Origin: Nocardia takedensis NBRC 100417
GTDB lineage: Bacteria > Actinomycetota > Actinomycetes > Mycobacteriales > Mycobacteriaceae
Direction of reading: 5' to 3'
Length of the DNA: 64,000 nt
NCBI RefSeq assembly: GCF_000308695.1
Contig: NZ_BAGG01000008.1
Coordinates: forward strand, 1 to 64,000
A program made the translations under genes and the position numbers. The notes beneath the pieces are model-generated. The model did not search any database and was not told the origin of the DNA. It saw only the letters and a list, made by a program, of their open reading frames with translations. Positions 35,050-43,768 of this stretch are shown one piece after another. How positions within the stretch are numbered: position 1 is the stretch's first letter; each line of letters starts with the position of its first letter.

Positions 35050-35780
35050 GACTGCTCATCGATCCCGCCCGCTGCACCGGGACCGGAGTGTGCCTGTCGA
35101 TCTCCCCGCGACTGCGCCTGGTCGGCGACCTGGCGACCTGCGCGGGCGGCATCGACCCCGCGACGGCGGCTGACGCGGCGGCGTGCTGCCCGAATCAGGC
35201 GATCACCGTCGCCGAGCCCGCCGTCGCCGAGCTCGAGCCGGGCGTGCCGATCGTGACGTTGGGGCCGGAAGGGACCGACGCCCACGCCGAGGCCGGTTGT
35301 CACAGCGGCGATGTCCGGTTGGTGGCCTCGTTCGCCGACGCGATGGCCGCCGCCGCGCGCGACGGGCAGGTGCGCGCGCTGATCGCGGCCGGATATCTGG
35401 CCTTCGACGAGGCCGGGCGTGTGCGTGACTCCTGGGTCGATCAGCACTTCACCCACACCGGTGTGCTCGAGTTGCTGGCCTGCTGGCAGAGCCCGACCAA
35501 ACCGATGTGCCTGGCGGTCCGCGCCGACCTGGGCCACGACGCGGTGATCGCCACGGTGGCCACCCATGCGGCCACCCGGTTCTTCGCCCGCCGCTACGCC
35601 CCCGCCGCACGGCAGGTGATGGTCGAGGCGAAACCGCTGGCCGCCCACGCCGCCGCGCGCGGGCAGGTCCAGGCGTGTATCGCCTCGGTCGATGTCGTGG
35701 CCCGCTACCACCAACTCGAGGTCCGCGCCGAATTCGCGCCCACGATGGTATGGATGCTCTACGGCAAGCGAGCAGCGTGA
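35040..35780 (+). CDS. Ferredoxin fused to prephenate-dehydratase-like domain
   Basis: 246 residues. The first 65 look like a 3Fe-4S ferredoxin of the kind that serves P450s (RCTGTGVCLSISP ... ACCPNQAITV). The remainder starts IVTLGPEGTDAHAE, close to the N-terminal motif of prephenate dehydratases (LGPEGTFS), and continues with their periplasmic-binding-like pattern (SFADAMAAAARDGQVRALIA; FTHTGVLELLACWQ; VATHAATRFFARRY). The catalytic T-R-F motif of true PDTs is not evident, so a different elimination or binding role is possible. Translationally coupled to the P450. Confidence 0.75.
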   Translation: MDVRLLIDPARCTGTGVCLSISPRLRLVGDLATCAGGIDPATAADAAACCPNQAITVAEPAVAELEPGVPIVTLGPEGTDAHAEAGCHSGDVRLVASFADAMAAAARDGQVRALIAAGYLAFDEAGRVRDSWVDQHFTHTGVLELLACWQSPTKPMCLAVRADLGHDAVIATVATHAATRFFARRYAPAARQVMVEAKPLAAHAAARGQVQACIASVDVVARYHQLEVRAEFAPTMVWMLYGKRAA

Positions 35781-36640
35781 TGACCGAGAACTCCACGGTG
35801 GCGCTGCTGGGTGCCGGGATCATGGCCAACACGGTCGCCCACGTCCTACACGAACGTGATGTCGCGCTGCGTCGCTACAACCGCACCACCAGCGCGATCA
35901 CAGGACCGGGATGCGTGTGCGCCAGCCCGGCACAGGCCGCCGACGGGGCATCGGTCGTGTGGTCGTTCGTCCACGACGACGACGCCAGCCGTAGCGTCTG
36001 GGCGGGACGCGACGGTGCGCTCGCCGTCGCCGAAGGTGCGGTGGTGATCGAAAGTTCCACTCTCTCGGTCGGATACGCCGACCAGTGGAGTGAGACCGCG
36101 AAGCGAGCGGGGGCACGGCCGGTCTACGCGGCGGTGACCGGCAGCCGTGCCGGAGTCGAGAACGCCGGATTGATTGCCTTCACCGCGGGTTCGCGCGCCG
36201 ACCGCGCGGCGGCGGATCCGATCCTGCGCGTGATCACCGCCGAAGTCCTGGCCTTCGACAGCGCCGGGCAGGCCGCCACGGTCAAACTGCTCAACAACGC
36301 CGTGGCCGCGGTCATCCTCACCGGTCTCGCCGAAACCCTCGCCACCGCACGATCACTGGGACTCGACACCGCCGCACTGGTGCGGGTGTGGTCGCGTCAC
36401 GGCTGGGCCGCGCCGGTGGCCAGCGGCTACGGCACGGCGATGATCACCGGCCAGCACCAGTTGCGCGACTGCTCCCTGGCGGTGATCGCCAAGGACCTGC
36501 GCTACACCCTCGACACCACCGACCCAGCGGCGGCACCGCTGATCGCCGCGGCCACGCGACGATTCGAGGCCGCCATCGCGGCCGGACTCGGAGGCCAGGA
36601 GATGTCGGCGATTATCCAGGCATACGAGGCCACCGGGTGA
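35780..36640 (+). CDS. Beta-hydroxyacid dehydrogenase family NAD(P)-dependent oxidoreductase
   Basis: 286 residues, 3-hydroxyisobutyrate/6-phosphogluconate dehydrogenase fold. Rossmann motif VALLGAGIMANTVA at the N-terminus (G-x-G-x-x-A), substrate loop VTGSRAGVENAG, and catalytic lysine region AATVKLLNNAVAAVIL are all present. The family includes imine reductases as well as hydroxyacid dehydrogenases, so C=O or C=N reduction are both possible. The ATG overlaps the previous stop by one base. Confidence 0.85.
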   Translation: MTENSTVALLGAGIMANTVAHVLHERDVALRRYNRTTSAITGPGCVCASPAQAADGASVVWSFVHDDDASRSVWAGRDGALAVAEGAVVIESSTLSVGYADQWSETAKRAGARPVYAAVTGSRAGVENAGLIAFTAGSRADRAAADPILRVITAEVLAFDSAGQAATVKLLNNAVAAVILTGLAETLATARSLGLDTAALVRVWSRHGWAAPVASGYGTAMITGQHQLRDCSLAVIAKDLRYTLDTTDPAAAPLIAAATRRFEAAIAAGLGGQEMSAIIQAYEATG

Positions 36641-37776
36641 GCGCATACGACGACTGGTTCACGCACACCGCGACCATCCCCGCAGCGGCCCGCGCGCAGG
36701 TCAACGCGGACCTGCACGAGTACATGGCGACGGTGCGCGAATGCGCGCGCACCCATCTCGGTGACGCCGCGACGGTCTGCGTGTCCGGGTCATTGGCCAG
36801 GGGCGAGCCCGCGATCCGTCGGCGCGGGGACGAGTTCGGGCTGAGTTCGGATGTGGATCTCGTCGCGGTCGTCGACGACCCCGACCGCGACGCGCTCTGG
36901 GTGGAGAAGTTCCTGTCGGCGTTGCGGGAACAGCGTCCCGATGTCGAGTCCACCGTGTTCACCGTCGCCCGCGAGAACCTGTCGCGGGTGGCGGGCCGCT
37001 TCGGCGCCGACCTGGCCCACGCCGCGTTCGCGCCGCTCGCGGGCCGCGCTGCGGCCGGGGTGGCGCTGCCGCGGATCGGGCGGCGTGAAGGGCTGGAAGG
37101 ACTCGTCCACGAACTCGCGCGCATCTACTGTCCCGACAGCGCTCCCGCGGCGACACCATGGCACACCAAGACCGCCCTGGAAGCGCTGCGCGCGCTGAGC
37201 ACCCGTGATCGACCCGGACCCCAGCGATACAGCACGCTCCCCGACGACCCGGCGCTCGCGGGGCTCGTCGACCGCGACCGAACCACGGCGCTCGTCACCG
37301 CACGCGAACACACCACTCCCCTCCCGATCACCGCTACCGAGGTCTACCAGCTCGTGCTCGCCGCGGCGTGCCGGGTGTTCGGTGTCGCGACCGGAGAACA
37401 CGAACTGATCGAGGCCCTGCACCACCCACCGGCCGCGATGCACGTGCTGGACGGATTCCAGCGCGCGGTCCTGGCCGCCACGATCCTCATCTACGGCCCG
37501 CCCGCGCTACGCCGCCCGGCCGCCGCCGGACTGCATCTAACCGCCGCGGCGATCGACCGCGACACCCTCCTCACCGCCCATCCGTCACACCAGGCACTGA
37601 CCCGGCTGTCGCCGATGGACTTCGCGCACGGGATCGAGCACCCGAATACCGTGGTGCGCCTTCACCTTCAAGGCATTCGCCGCGACTACTACCACTGGCT
37701 GGGAGCACACAACTTCGGTGCCCCGGTCGAGAACTATCGCGGCCCGGCGCCGCGGGGAGAAGGCGATCATGGATGA
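36637..37776 (+). CDS. Nucleotidyltransferase-domain protein
   Basis: 379 residues. The N-terminal pol-beta-type nucleotidyltransferase motif is complete: CVSGSLARGEPAI (GS box) followed by SSDVDLVAVVD (D-x-D), with a helical C-terminal half. It may transfer a nucleotide to a small molecule, as antibiotic-modifying enzymes do, or act in biosynthesis. The GTG start overlaps the previous gene by 4 bases. Confidence 0.8.
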   Translation: MSAYDDWFTHTATIPAAARAQVNADLHEYMATVRECARTHLGDAATVCVSGSLARGEPAIRRRGDEFGLSSDVDLVAVVDDPDRDALWVEKFLSALREQRPDVESTVFTVARENLSRVAGRFGADLAHAAFAPLAGRAAAGVALPRIGRREGLEGLVHELARIYCPDSAPAATPWHTKTALEALRALSTRDRPGPQRYSTLPDDPALAGLVDRDRTTALVTAREHTTPLPITATEVYQLVLAAACRVFGVATGEHELIEALHHPPAAMHVLDGFQRAVLAATILIYGPPALRRPAAAGLHLTAAAIDRDTLLTAHPSHQALTRLSPMDFAHGIEHPNTVVRLHLQGIRRDYYHWLGAHNFGAPVENYRGPAPRGEGDHG

Positions 37777-38110
37777 CTGGCCCGACTGGATACAAGCACT
37801 GCCCCAGATCGCGACCGGCGCCTCGGGTGGGCGCGGGTACCTGATCGCCGGCCCGCATGGCCAGGTGGTGCTGTGGTCGTTTCCCGTCGAGGCGCGGGTG
37901 CCGACCCACGCCCACGGGCCCCAGATCGGTGTCGTGCTCACGGGGCAGGTGGACCTGACCACCGACACCACCACCCGAACCTTCACGGCCGGGCAGCACT
38001 TCGGCCTCGACGACCAGATCCCCCATTCCGCGGTCGTCGCGGCGGGGACGCGGGTGATCGAAGTCTTCGCCGATCCCGACCGCCACACACCGACGGATCC
38101 GCCGCGATGA
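37769..38110 (+). CDS. Small cupin-domain protein
   Basis: 113 residues, single cupin beta-barrel: THAHGPQIGVVLTGQVDLTT matches cupin motif 1 (metal-binding His residues and a distal Gln/Glu position), and GQHFGLDDQIPHSAVV matches motif 2 (His). It probably binds a divalent metal and may be an isomerase, lyase or dioxygenase. It overlaps the nucleotidyltransferase gene by 8 bases and the amidohydrolase by 4. Confidence 0.8.
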   Translation: MDDWPDWIQALPQIATGASGGRGYLIAGPHGQVVLWSFPVEARVPTHAHGPQIGVVLTGQVDLTTDTTTRTFTAGQHFGLDDQIPHSAVVAAGTRVIEVFADPDRHTPTDPPR

Positions 38111-39306
38111 GCGTGCGTGTCCTGCACGCCGACCAAGTCCTCACCGGAAGCGGGGCAGCACTGCGGTCCGGATCGGTCGTAGTCGACGGCGCCCACATCG
38201 CCTGGGTCGGACCCACCGACCACCTGCCGTCGGACTGGCGACACCCCGAGATCGAGCAGATCCCGCTCCCCGACGCCACCCTGCTCCCCGGACTCGTCGA
38301 CGCCCACGTCCACCTCGCCTTCGAGGCCACGGCCCCGGCCGAGACCCCGCCCACCGGCCAGGCCGCCGCGCCGTCGGCGGAGGACAGGGCCATCGCCGCT
38401 GCCCGGCAGTTGGTGCGCGCGGGCGTGACGACGGTGCGTGACCTCGGTGCGCCTGGCCACCTCGACCTCACCTCGCCCGCCGCGTCCGGCTTGCCGTGGC
38501 CACGGGTGCTCGCGGCGGGAATCCCGTTGACCGTGCCGGGCGGGCACTGCGCCGCGTTCGGCGGCGCGGTCACTACCACCGCCGACATCGAACGCGTGAT
38601 CGCCGCCAACGCCGCGCGCGGCGCGCGCTGGATCAAGGTCATGGTGACCGGCGGATTCACCACCAGCGCAGGCGCCTCCCCGTACACGGCGCAGTTCACC
38701 GACGCCCAGCTCGCCGCCATCGTCGCCACCGCCGCCGAGCATGGGCTGCCGGTGGCCGCGCATGCCCACGCCACGGTCGGTATCGCCGCGGCGGTGCGCG
38801 CCGGAGTGGACTCCCTCGAGCACTGCACCTGGATGAGCGCCGAGGGCTTCGACCTCGACCACGGCCTGATCGCCGAGATCGCCGACCGGCGGATCCCGGT
38901 GTGTCCCAGCATCAACCACCTCGCGCGCGCCGCCTCCGGGCGGTTGCCGTGGCCGGTGCGCCGCCACCAACTTCAGACGATGCTCGACGCCGGAGTCCAG
39001 CTGATCCCGGGCACCGACTCCGGCATCCCGCACACACCGCACGGCTGCTACCCGAGCTCCCTGGCCGCCTACACCGACCTCGGGCTCACCCCGGGCGAGA
39101 CCATCGACATGGCGACCCGCCGCAACGCCTACGCGCTCGGGATCGGGCACCGCACCGGTAGTCTCGCCGCCGGAATGGTCGCCGACCTGCTCGCGGTCCC
39201 CGGCGACCCCACCCGCGATCTGGACCTGCTCGATACCCCGGTCCTGGTCGCCGCCGCCGGAGAACTCCATCACCCCGACAGCACCGCCGAGGAGCACCAC
39301 TCATGA
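38107..39306 (+). CDS. Amidohydrolase-family metal-dependent hydrolase
   Basis: 399 residues, imidazolonepropionase/prolidase-like TIM-barrel hydrolase. Metal ligands visible: LVDAHVHLAF (H-x-H), a candidate carboxylated lysine in WIKVMVTGGF, VAAHAHATVG, LEHCTWM and the final Asp in IPGTDSGIPHT. It hydrolyses an amide or ester in a small molecule, cyclic amide or dipeptide, substrate unknown. The C-terminal strand-rich part (GSLAAGMVADLLAV) is standard. Fits a maturation step in this operon. Confidence 0.87.
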   Translation: MSVRVLHADQVLTGSGAALRSGSVVVDGAHIAWVGPTDHLPSDWRHPEIEQIPLPDATLLPGLVDAHVHLAFEATAPAETPPTGQAAAPSAEDRAIAAARQLVRAGVTTVRDLGAPGHLDLTSPAASGLPWPRVLAAGIPLTVPGGHCAAFGGAVTTTADIERVIAANAARGARWIKVMVTGGFTTSAGASPYTAQFTDAQLAAIVATAAEHGLPVAAHAHATVGIAAAVRAGVDSLEHCTWMSAEGFDLDHGLIAEIADRRIPVCPSINHLARAASGRLPWPVRRHQLQTMLDAGVQLIPGTDSGIPHTPHGCYPSSLAAYTDLGLTPGETIDMATRRNAYALGIGHRTGSLAAGMVADLLAVPGDPTRDLDLLDTPVLVAAAGELHHPDSTAEEHHS

Positions 39307-40109
39307 GCAACCCCGGCCCCACCCTGGCCTCCGAATACGCCGACACCAGCCCGCTACAGGTCCGCATCGACACCCACGCCCGCCACAGCGAACACCCCGA
39401 CGACCCCATCACCCACGTCTTGGACGCCCTCGAGCTGACCGGCGGTGAAGACCTTGCCGATATCGGGTGCGGCGACGGCCGCTTCCTGGCCCACCTCGCC
39501 CGGTCCGGGCACCGTGGCCGGTTGGTCGGGGTGGACAATTCCCCCGCGATGGTCACCGCCACCGCCGTCGTGCCGGGGGTCGAGGCCGTGCTCGCCGAAG
39601 CCGCCGCACTGCTGTTCGCCGACGACGAGTTCGACCGCACCACCGCCCGGCACATGCTCTACCACGTCCCCGACCCCGCTGCGGCCCTGCGCGAATTCGC
39701 GCGCGTCACCCGGCCAGGGGGACGGGTGAGCGTCACTGTCAATCATCACGCGACCGCGGCATGCACCCGGGAACTGATCACCGACTGCGCCCGGCCCTAC
39801 GGCCTGCGACCAGCCGAGCACATGACCAACGGAGTCGACTCCACGACGCTGCCCGACCTGATGAAAACGACCATCGGCGAACCCCAGATCCAGGTCTTCG
39901 ACAACGCGCTGGTCTTCGACAACGCGCCACCGCTGATCCGGTTCGCCGAGGCCCTGTTCTCCTTCTGCGGCATCGACACCGCGAGCCCGCACCGCGCCGA
40001 GATCCTCGACGCGGTCACCACCGAAATCCGCGACTGGTTCGCCAGCCACCCCGGCCGCGTCTGGCGCGATCCCAAGGGATATATCGTCGCTACCGCCATC
40101 ATCGAATAA
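39303..40109 (+). CDS. Class I SAM-dependent methyltransferase
   Basis: 268 residues. SAM-binding motif I LADIGCGDGRFLAHLA, then GVDNSPAMVTAT and FDRTTARHMLYHV, the Methyltransf_11 pattern. Target atom and substrate unknown. The ATG overlaps the amidohydrolase stop (ATGA); GalE follows after 27 bases. Confidence 0.87.
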   Translation: MSNPGPTLASEYADTSPLQVRIDTHARHSEHPDDPITHVLDALELTGGEDLADIGCGDGRFLAHLARSGHRGRLVGVDNSPAMVTATAVVPGVEAVLAEAAALLFADDEFDRTTARHMLYHVPDPAAALREFARVTRPGGRVSVTVNHHATAACTRELITDCARPYGLRPAEHMTNGVDSTTLPDLMKTTIGEPQIQVFDNALVFDNAPPLIRFAEALFSFCGIDTASPHRAEILDAVTTEIRDWFASHPGRVWRDPKGYIVATAIIE

Positions 40110-40136
40110 CACTGCCCGGAAAGGCAATCCACGCCT

Positions 40137-41123
40137 GTGAAGCTGCTCGTCACCGGCGGCGCCGGCTACATCGGATCGGTCGTCACCCACCAACTCCTCG
40201 CCGCCGGACACGACGTCGAGATCATCGACGACCTGTCCACCGGCCACGCCGACACCCTGCCCGCCGCCGCGACCTTCCACCACATGCGCGTCCACGACGT
40301 CGCCGACATCCTCACCCCCACCGCCGGTTTCGACGGAGTCCTGCACTTCGCGGCCAGTATCGAAGTCGCCGAATCGGTCCGCGACCCCGAGAAATACTGG
40401 GCCAACAACATCGAAGGCAGCCTCGCGCTGCTGCGCGCCATCCGCACCGCCGCAACCCCGCGACTGATCTTCTCCTCCACCGGCAGCATGTACACCGGCG
40501 ACGGCACCACCGCCTTCGACGAAACCGCCGAAGTCCGCCCCAACAACCCCTACGCCGCCACCAAAGCCACCGTCGACCAACTCATCGCCGGAGAATGCGG
40601 CGCCACCACCCTCGGCGCCACATGCCTGCGCTACTTCAACGCCTCCGGCGCCGTCCTCACCCCCGACGGAACCCACCTCGGCGAACGCCACGACCCCGAA
40701 TCACACCTGATCCCCATCCTGCTGCAAGCCGCCAGCGGAGACCGCCCTGAATTCACCCTCTACGGCGACGACTATCCCACCAGCGACGGCACCTGCGTCC
40801 GCGATTACATCCACGTCGCCGACCTCGCCACCGCCCACCTGCTCGCCCTGGAAGCCACCCGGCCCGGCCGCCACGAGATCTACAACCTCGGCAACGGCAA
40901 CGGCTTCACCAACCGCCAAGTCCTCGACACCGTCCGTGAAATCACCGGCACCGACTTCCCCGTCCACACCCGAGACAGACGCCCCGGCGACCCCGCCATC
41001 TGCATCGCCTCCAGCACCAAAGCCCACCACCAACTCGGATGGGAACCCCAACACCCCGACCTGACCACCATCATCAGCGACGCCTGGCAATTCCATCGGG
41101 CTGCCCGAGTCACGACACCCTGA
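40137..41123 (+). CDS. galE: UDP-glucose 4-epimerase-like NAD-dependent epimerase
   Basis: 328 residues, extended SDR. It has GGAGYIGSVV at the N-terminus, SSTGSMYTGDG (catalytic Ser/Thr region), NNPYAATKATVD (Y-x-x-x-K) and the C-terminal NLGNGNGFTNRQV. Full family length. It may supply an NDP-sugar, but no glycosyltransferase is seen in the window, so its true substrate is open. Third-position GC is extreme even for this locus. Confidence 0.85.
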   Translation: MKLLVTGGAGYIGSVVTHQLLAAGHDVEIIDDLSTGHADTLPAAATFHHMRVHDVADILTPTAGFDGVLHFAASIEVAESVRDPEKYWANNIEGSLALLRAIRTAATPRLIFSSTGSMYTGDGTTAFDETAEVRPNNPYAATKATVDQLIAGECGATTLGATCLRYFNASGAVLTPDGTHLGERHDPESHLIPILLQAASGDRPEFTLYGDDYPTSDGTCVRDYIHVADLATAHLLALEATRPGRHEIYNLGNGNGFTNRQVLDTVREITGTDFPVHTRDRRPGDPAICIASSTKAHHQLGWEPQHPDLTTIISDAWQFHRAARVTTP

Positions 41124-41188
41124 TCAGATCCAGGGATCGGCATCGAGCGAGCGACTGCATCGCATGCGGCAGCTGGCCGCGGTACGAG

Positions 41189-42103
41189 TCAGGTGTACTG
41201 GCTCCATGGGCCGTGTTCGTCTCCGGACAGGATGCCTTCGACTCGCTGTCGCAGACGCGCCGCATGATCCGGAGAGGTGCCTGCGCGGCGGAGCGGGCCG
41301 CTTACTTGGACCAGATCCCGCATTCGGCGGAGCACCTGGAATCCACGGGAGTCGTCGCGCAGGTCGTAGCCGTACTCGTCGATGAAATTCTCGACCCATT
41401 CCTGATCTCGTCCGAAGCGTATCGCGGCGTGCCAGGTCGGGATCAGGTCTACCTCGAGCGGGCCGATGCTGGCCCAATCCCAATCCCCGAGGATGGGACG
41501 GACTGCGGAACCGGTGTCGTGCCAGAGTAGATTGCCCGCCCAGGCGTCACCGTGCAGCAGACCGTCGCCGAGGGGCCATTCGAGATCGGTGATGTCTTGG
41601 CGAACGGCGTACACCATGTCGAGCAACCGATGCCGTTCGTCCACACCGAGGTGGTCGGTCTCAGTGTTCGGATCGGTGAGTGCGGAGTGCAGAGATTCGA
41701 GCGGAACCCACTGTGGGAGTTCGACGTGGGTTGGCACTGCCGTGGAATGAAGTGTGCGGAGCAGTGTTCCGAGCTCGCGGGAAGTCGGCGACGGTTGTCC
41801 TGTGGGCTGCGGATAGTAGACCCAGAAGCTGACGTCGTGGCCGTCGACGATGATCGGGGTTGCGTGCGGAAGGGGCGTAGTGGTGCCGAAGCCGGCGTCG
41901 GCGAGTGACAGGGTGAGGGCTCTGGTTCGCTGGGCCCGCGGAAGGTCTGCGGCACCGGTGGAAATTCGGGCGACCGCGTTGTGCTCCGGCAGGACGAATA
42001 CAGCGTTGCTGGAGTGATGGATGAGCCGTGCTCCGGCTGTGCTCAGCCCGTGTGCTGTGCAGGCTGTGTAAAGGCTCGAATGGAGACTGGCAGTTGTGGT
42101 CAT
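41189..42103 (-). CDS. Aminoglycoside phosphotransferase-family kinase
   Basis: 304 residues. The kinase motifs LLHGDAWAGNLLW (catalytic loop H-G-D...N) and LGDWDWASIG (the D of the DFG equivalent) define the APH/choline-kinase fold. Members phosphorylate antibiotics, sugars or amino alcohols. Here it overlaps the upstream XRE regulator by 4 bases (coupled) and faces the GalE operon. Self-resistance by phosphorylation is one option. Confidence 0.85.
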   Translation of the reverse strand: MTTTASLHSSLYTACTAHGLSTAGARLIHHSSNAVFVLPEHNAVARISTGAADLPRAQRTRALTLSLADAGFGTTTPLPHATPIIVDGHDVSFWVYYPQPTGQPSPTSRELGTLLRTLHSTAVPTHVELPQWVPLESLHSALTDPNTETDHLGVDERHRLLDMVYAVRQDITDLEWPLGDGLLHGDAWAGNLLWHDTGSAVRPILGDWDWASIGPLEVDLIPTWHAAIRFGRDQEWVENFIDEYGYDLRDDSRGFQVLRRMRDLVQVSGPLRRAGTSPDHAARLRQRVEGILSGDEHGPWSQYT

Positions 42104-43413
42104 TGTCCGGTCGGCGCCATAGCCTCGGCGAAGTCGTGCTCGACCTGTCGAACCAGCTCTCGTTCGGAGTGCGCGGCGAGCTGACGGCGGACGGTATTGA
42201 TCGCGTCGAGTCCGCGACTGCTCACGACAGTGCTGGCTGCGGGCAATGCCTCGATAAGGATCTGCGCGGCTTGGTCGACGTCGGCTTGACGTGGATGGGC
42301 CATGTGGGAGCCAGCAAGGGTTGACGAGGCGAGGACGTAGCGGCGTTCCATCTCGCCAGTGGACGCCAAGACGAGGGGTGCGTGGTGTTGTACCAGCTCG
42401 AATTGGCCGCTGTCGCTAGCGACGTACATCGCCTCGGCGGCGAGCTGTTCGTGGGTGAAGAATCGAATCCAGGGGGGCTCGTCGTTGGGCCGAGCGCGGT
42501 CGAGTTGGCGTTCGGCGGCCACGAGTGCCTGGACGGCTGGGCCGCGGTCGCCGGCAAGGGCGTGTGCCCGCGCCAGCAGAGCGCTGCTGCGAGCGATGGT
42601 CGATGGTGAGCCGGATTGGCGGGCTGTTCCCACAGCTGTCTCGGCAAGGGTGACCGCGTCGGCTGGGTGGCCGGTGTGGTGCGCCTGCATGGCCATGTCG
42701 CTGAATATATGCGCTCCGAGCGCGAGGTTGTCAGCAGACTTGGCCAACGCGAGGGCGGTGCGGAACCACGCTCGTGCAGATGTGTGCCGGGAGGTGTCGA
42801 AGGACATGAACCCGGCCAGGTCAGCGAGACGTGCACTGACGGTGTGCAACTCGGTGGCGATCGTCGCGTCGTAGGTTCCGTGCAGTGCGGGCGTGACAGT
42901 GCTGGTCAGGAATTGTGTCAGGGCGTCGCGCGCGTAGCCGCCACCGAGATGGCGATCGGCGGTGGTCAGGGTGTTGCACATCGACCACATGATGTCGATG
43001 TCGGCTTGTCCGACGCGCCTTCTACTCGCGCCACGAGGAACTTCTGGGGTGTCGCCGGCTTCCCAGTCCCGCAGGAGCTCGGGCAACGGCAATGCTGCCC
43101 ATGGGTTGCCCGGTAGTACTGCCTCAGCATCGGCCGTGGTGTCGATGCTGGGGTTGGTAGCGGCTTGTTCTATGCGCCGCCACATCCGCTCGAGTGCGCC
43201 TTGGGTGTTCAGTGCCGTGTCTAAGCGCTGCGCGAGCTCTAGGTGGCAAATCCGCTGAGCCTTCTCGATTTTGCCGATGAGGGAACCGCTATCGGTGGTC
43301 AGTGCGCCGAGGGCCGTCTGTGAGAGTCCGCGCAGGAGCCGCCAGTGCCGTAGTTCCGCCCCGAACACCTGGTGCGGTGTTTCAACGATCAACTCACGCA
43401 TCTGCTGTGGCAT
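42100..43413 (-). CDS. XRE-family regulator with TPR-like sensor domain
   Basis: 437 residues from the ATG at 43413. HTH near the N-terminus (FGAELRHWRLLRGLSQTALG; LIGKIEKAQR) followed by a long helical repeat domain (ADAVTLAETAVGTARQSGSP; FFTHEQLAAEAMYVASDSGQ). This layout is shared with the regulator at 32263-33627 but the sequences differ. It is cotranscribed with the APH-like kinase. It may control the kinase or parts of the cluster. Confidence 0.8.
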   Translation of the reverse strand: MPQQMRELIVETPHQVFGAELRHWRLLRGLSQTALGALTTDSGSLIGKIEKAQRICHLELAQRLDTALNTQGALERMWRRIEQAATNPSIDTTADAEAVLPGNPWAALPLPELLRDWEAGDTPEVPRGASRRRVGQADIDIMWSMCNTLTTADRHLGGGYARDALTQFLTSTVTPALHGTYDATIATELHTVSARLADLAGFMSFDTSRHTSARAWFRTALALAKSADNLALGAHIFSDMAMQAHHTGHPADAVTLAETAVGTARQSGSPSTIARSSALLARAHALAGDRGPAVQALVAAERQLDRARPNDEPPWIRFFTHEQLAAEAMYVASDSGQFELVQHHAPLVLASTGEMERRYVLASSTLAGSHMAHPRQADVDQAAQILIEALPAASTVVSSRGLDAINTVRRQLAAHSERELVRQVEHDFAEAMAPTGQ

Positions 43414-43768
43414 CCATTGGTCCCTTGGATTCGGTGCCCGATGCGGACAGATTTGTGTCCGCATCGAAGGTCTACACCAAGACTAGAGCGCCGCGCAGAC
43501 TGATCTGAAGCGACGAGCCGAATAGTTACTCGGACTGATTACGCAGGGGGATTTCGTCGATTCGCGACCGAATCGACCGAGGTAGGAGGCTCTGATGGAC
43601 AGTTTGTCGAAGCCGATTCGGCACACCAGAGTTCCCGGAATTCTTCAATCTGCGGGATTTGAGCCTTTTTCATCGGCCGTTGAAACTGTGGTCGCCGTGC
43701 AGTTTCGCACGTGTGCAGATGTCGCGGACTGGCGATGTCCGATGTGTGGACACTCTGTCCAGTCGCGA
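43414..43768. other. Intergenic region with a possible broken rightward ORF
   Basis: A rightward frame with a strong GGAGG (43582-43591 region) starts at the ATG 43595 and reads IRHTRVPGILQSAGFEPFSS, reminiscent of the VPGLLQT motif in DUF5753 regulators, and soon after CPMCGHSVQSRSNSCRRC, a zinc-ribbon-like pair. It then runs as the antisense shadow of the next gene, so if it was a gene it is broken. I keep it as a remnant candidate only. Confidence 0.3.

Noticed and set aside
41124..41145. Terminator after the GalE gene
   Set aside because: CCCTG/CAGGG stem is only five base pairs with no U-tract, too weak to call.
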